A stretch of 64,000 bases of DNA from Tersicoccus phoenicis (GTDB lineage: Bacteria > Actinomycetota > Actinomycetes > Actinomycetales > Micrococcaceae), in contig NZ_MRDE01000026.1 in NCBI RefSeq assembly GCF_001968835.1, positions 23,492 to 87,491 of the forward strand, written 5' to 3'. Made by a program: the position numbers and the translations under genes. How positions within the stretch are numbered: the first letter of the stretch is position 1; each line of letters opens with the position of its first letter. A model generated the notes under the pieces. It was not told where the DNA came from, ran no database searches, and worked only from the letters and a program-made list of their open reading frames with translations. Below are positions 63,853 to 64,000 of this stretch, piece by piece.

Positions 63853-64000
63853 AAGGTGTCAAGTCTGGTGAGACAGTTTCCGTCAGGCGGTCTGTATGAG
63901 GGCCTCCTGTGAGGGTTGGTTGATCCAGGCTGTGGCGGGCAGTGTGGGTGCTGCGGGTCGGCGGTGGCCGAAGCGTTCCGGATGGGCGGTGTAGGCAGCG
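63853..64000 (-). mobile_element. IS3-family insertion sequence, right end (partial)
   Basis: The terminal sequence, read outward on the minus strand, is GTCTCACCAGACTTGACACC followed by TTCC, typical of IS3-family ends. It directly abuts the coupling-protein gene; the exact last base and target duplication cannot be fixed. The rest of the element is outside the window. Confidence 0.6.
63883..64000 (-). CDS. IS3-family transposase, C-terminal end (partial)
   Basis: The last 39 codons of a frame running off the window: AAYTAHPERFGHRRPAAPTL then PATAWINQPSQEALIQTA and stop. The PERFxxRxPxxPxLPxxAWIN pattern is the C-terminus of IS3-family orfB (integrase-core) transposases common in actinobacteria. 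The catalytic DDE residues are beyond the window, so intactness cannot be judged. Confidence 0.72.
   Translation of the reverse strand, partial: AAYTAHPERFGHRRPAAPTLPATAWINQPSQEALIQTA

Larger units (their letters stand above)
58868..64000. mobile_element. Integrative (probably conjugative) element in tRNA-Lys, left part
   Basis: From the tRNA-Lys junction to the window end: large serine integrase, a small unknown, DUF4913 protein, SSB and a type IV coupling protein, all on the minus strand, then an IS3-type insertion. Coupling protein plus SSB plus integrase is the signature of an actinobacterial ICE or mobilisable element. No relaxase or VirB4-like gene is in view, so self-transfer is not shown. 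Confidence 0.75.

Overview
The window is high-GC DNA with frequent GTG and TTG starts, 4-bp stop/start overlaps and leaderless-looking genes. It carries Lsr2, a ClpC gene with a ClgR-like box, the fol cluster behind ftsH, a DUF3180 gene and a PhoP-type direct-repeat box at pst. Together these indicate a free-living member of the Actinomycetota. The genus cannot be fixed from sequence reading alone.

Layout. 0.1-2.7 kb: an NAD-type (MTD1-like) methylene-THF dehydrogenase coupled to a cyclodeaminase-family protein, then a winged-helix/nucleotidyltransferase antitoxin-like gene with a broken HEPN-like partner. 2.9-6.7 kb: serS, a HAD phosphatase, a triplicated 36-bp repeat, a SatD-like gene and ppa. 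6.9-25.4 kb: the core block (HTH gene, metalloprotease, tilS, hpt, ftsH, folE-folP-folB-folK, DUF3180, two PH-domain genes, truncated DUF2520 gene, lysS, lsr2, clpC). A hydrolase/tetR pair bracketed by repeats sits inside this block. 25.6-32.6 kb: YtxH-like protein, S9 peptidase, ArgA-type acetyltransferase, small stress-type proteins, and the PEP-dependent dihydroxyacetone kinase dhaKLM. 32.6-36.3 kb: an amidase and AtoE-type transporter opposite a FadR-type regulator. 36.4-42.1 kb: mutY, a secreted or anchored protein, disA, radA and a FUSC-type membrane protein. 42.2-48.2 kb: phosphate uptake (pstSCAB, a PiT-type carrier and its PhoU-like partner). 48.4-50.8 kb: a repeat-bearing membrane protein and a conserved unknown.

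50.9-57.5 kb is the most coherent accessory unit. A nitrilase-type amidohydrolase, an FCD GntR regulator, an MHS-type transporter, a DUF2848 protein, PxpA and a fused PxpB-PxpC lie around two divergent promoters. Each promoter contains the same TGTATACA palindrome. I infer one regulon for uptake and hydrolysis of a lactam- or amide-containing compound; the substrate is unknown.

58.9 kb to the window end is the left part of an integrative (probably conjugative) element inserted in tRNA-Lys(TTT). The integrase is a large serine recombinase whose last codons are read from the antisense strand of the tRNA gene. Behind it lie a small unknown gene, a DUF4913 gene, an SSB and a type IV coupling protein. 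An IS3-family insertion sequence abuts the start codon of the coupling protein and runs off the window. There is no intergenic stretch longer than about 270 bases and no CRISPR array or rRNA.
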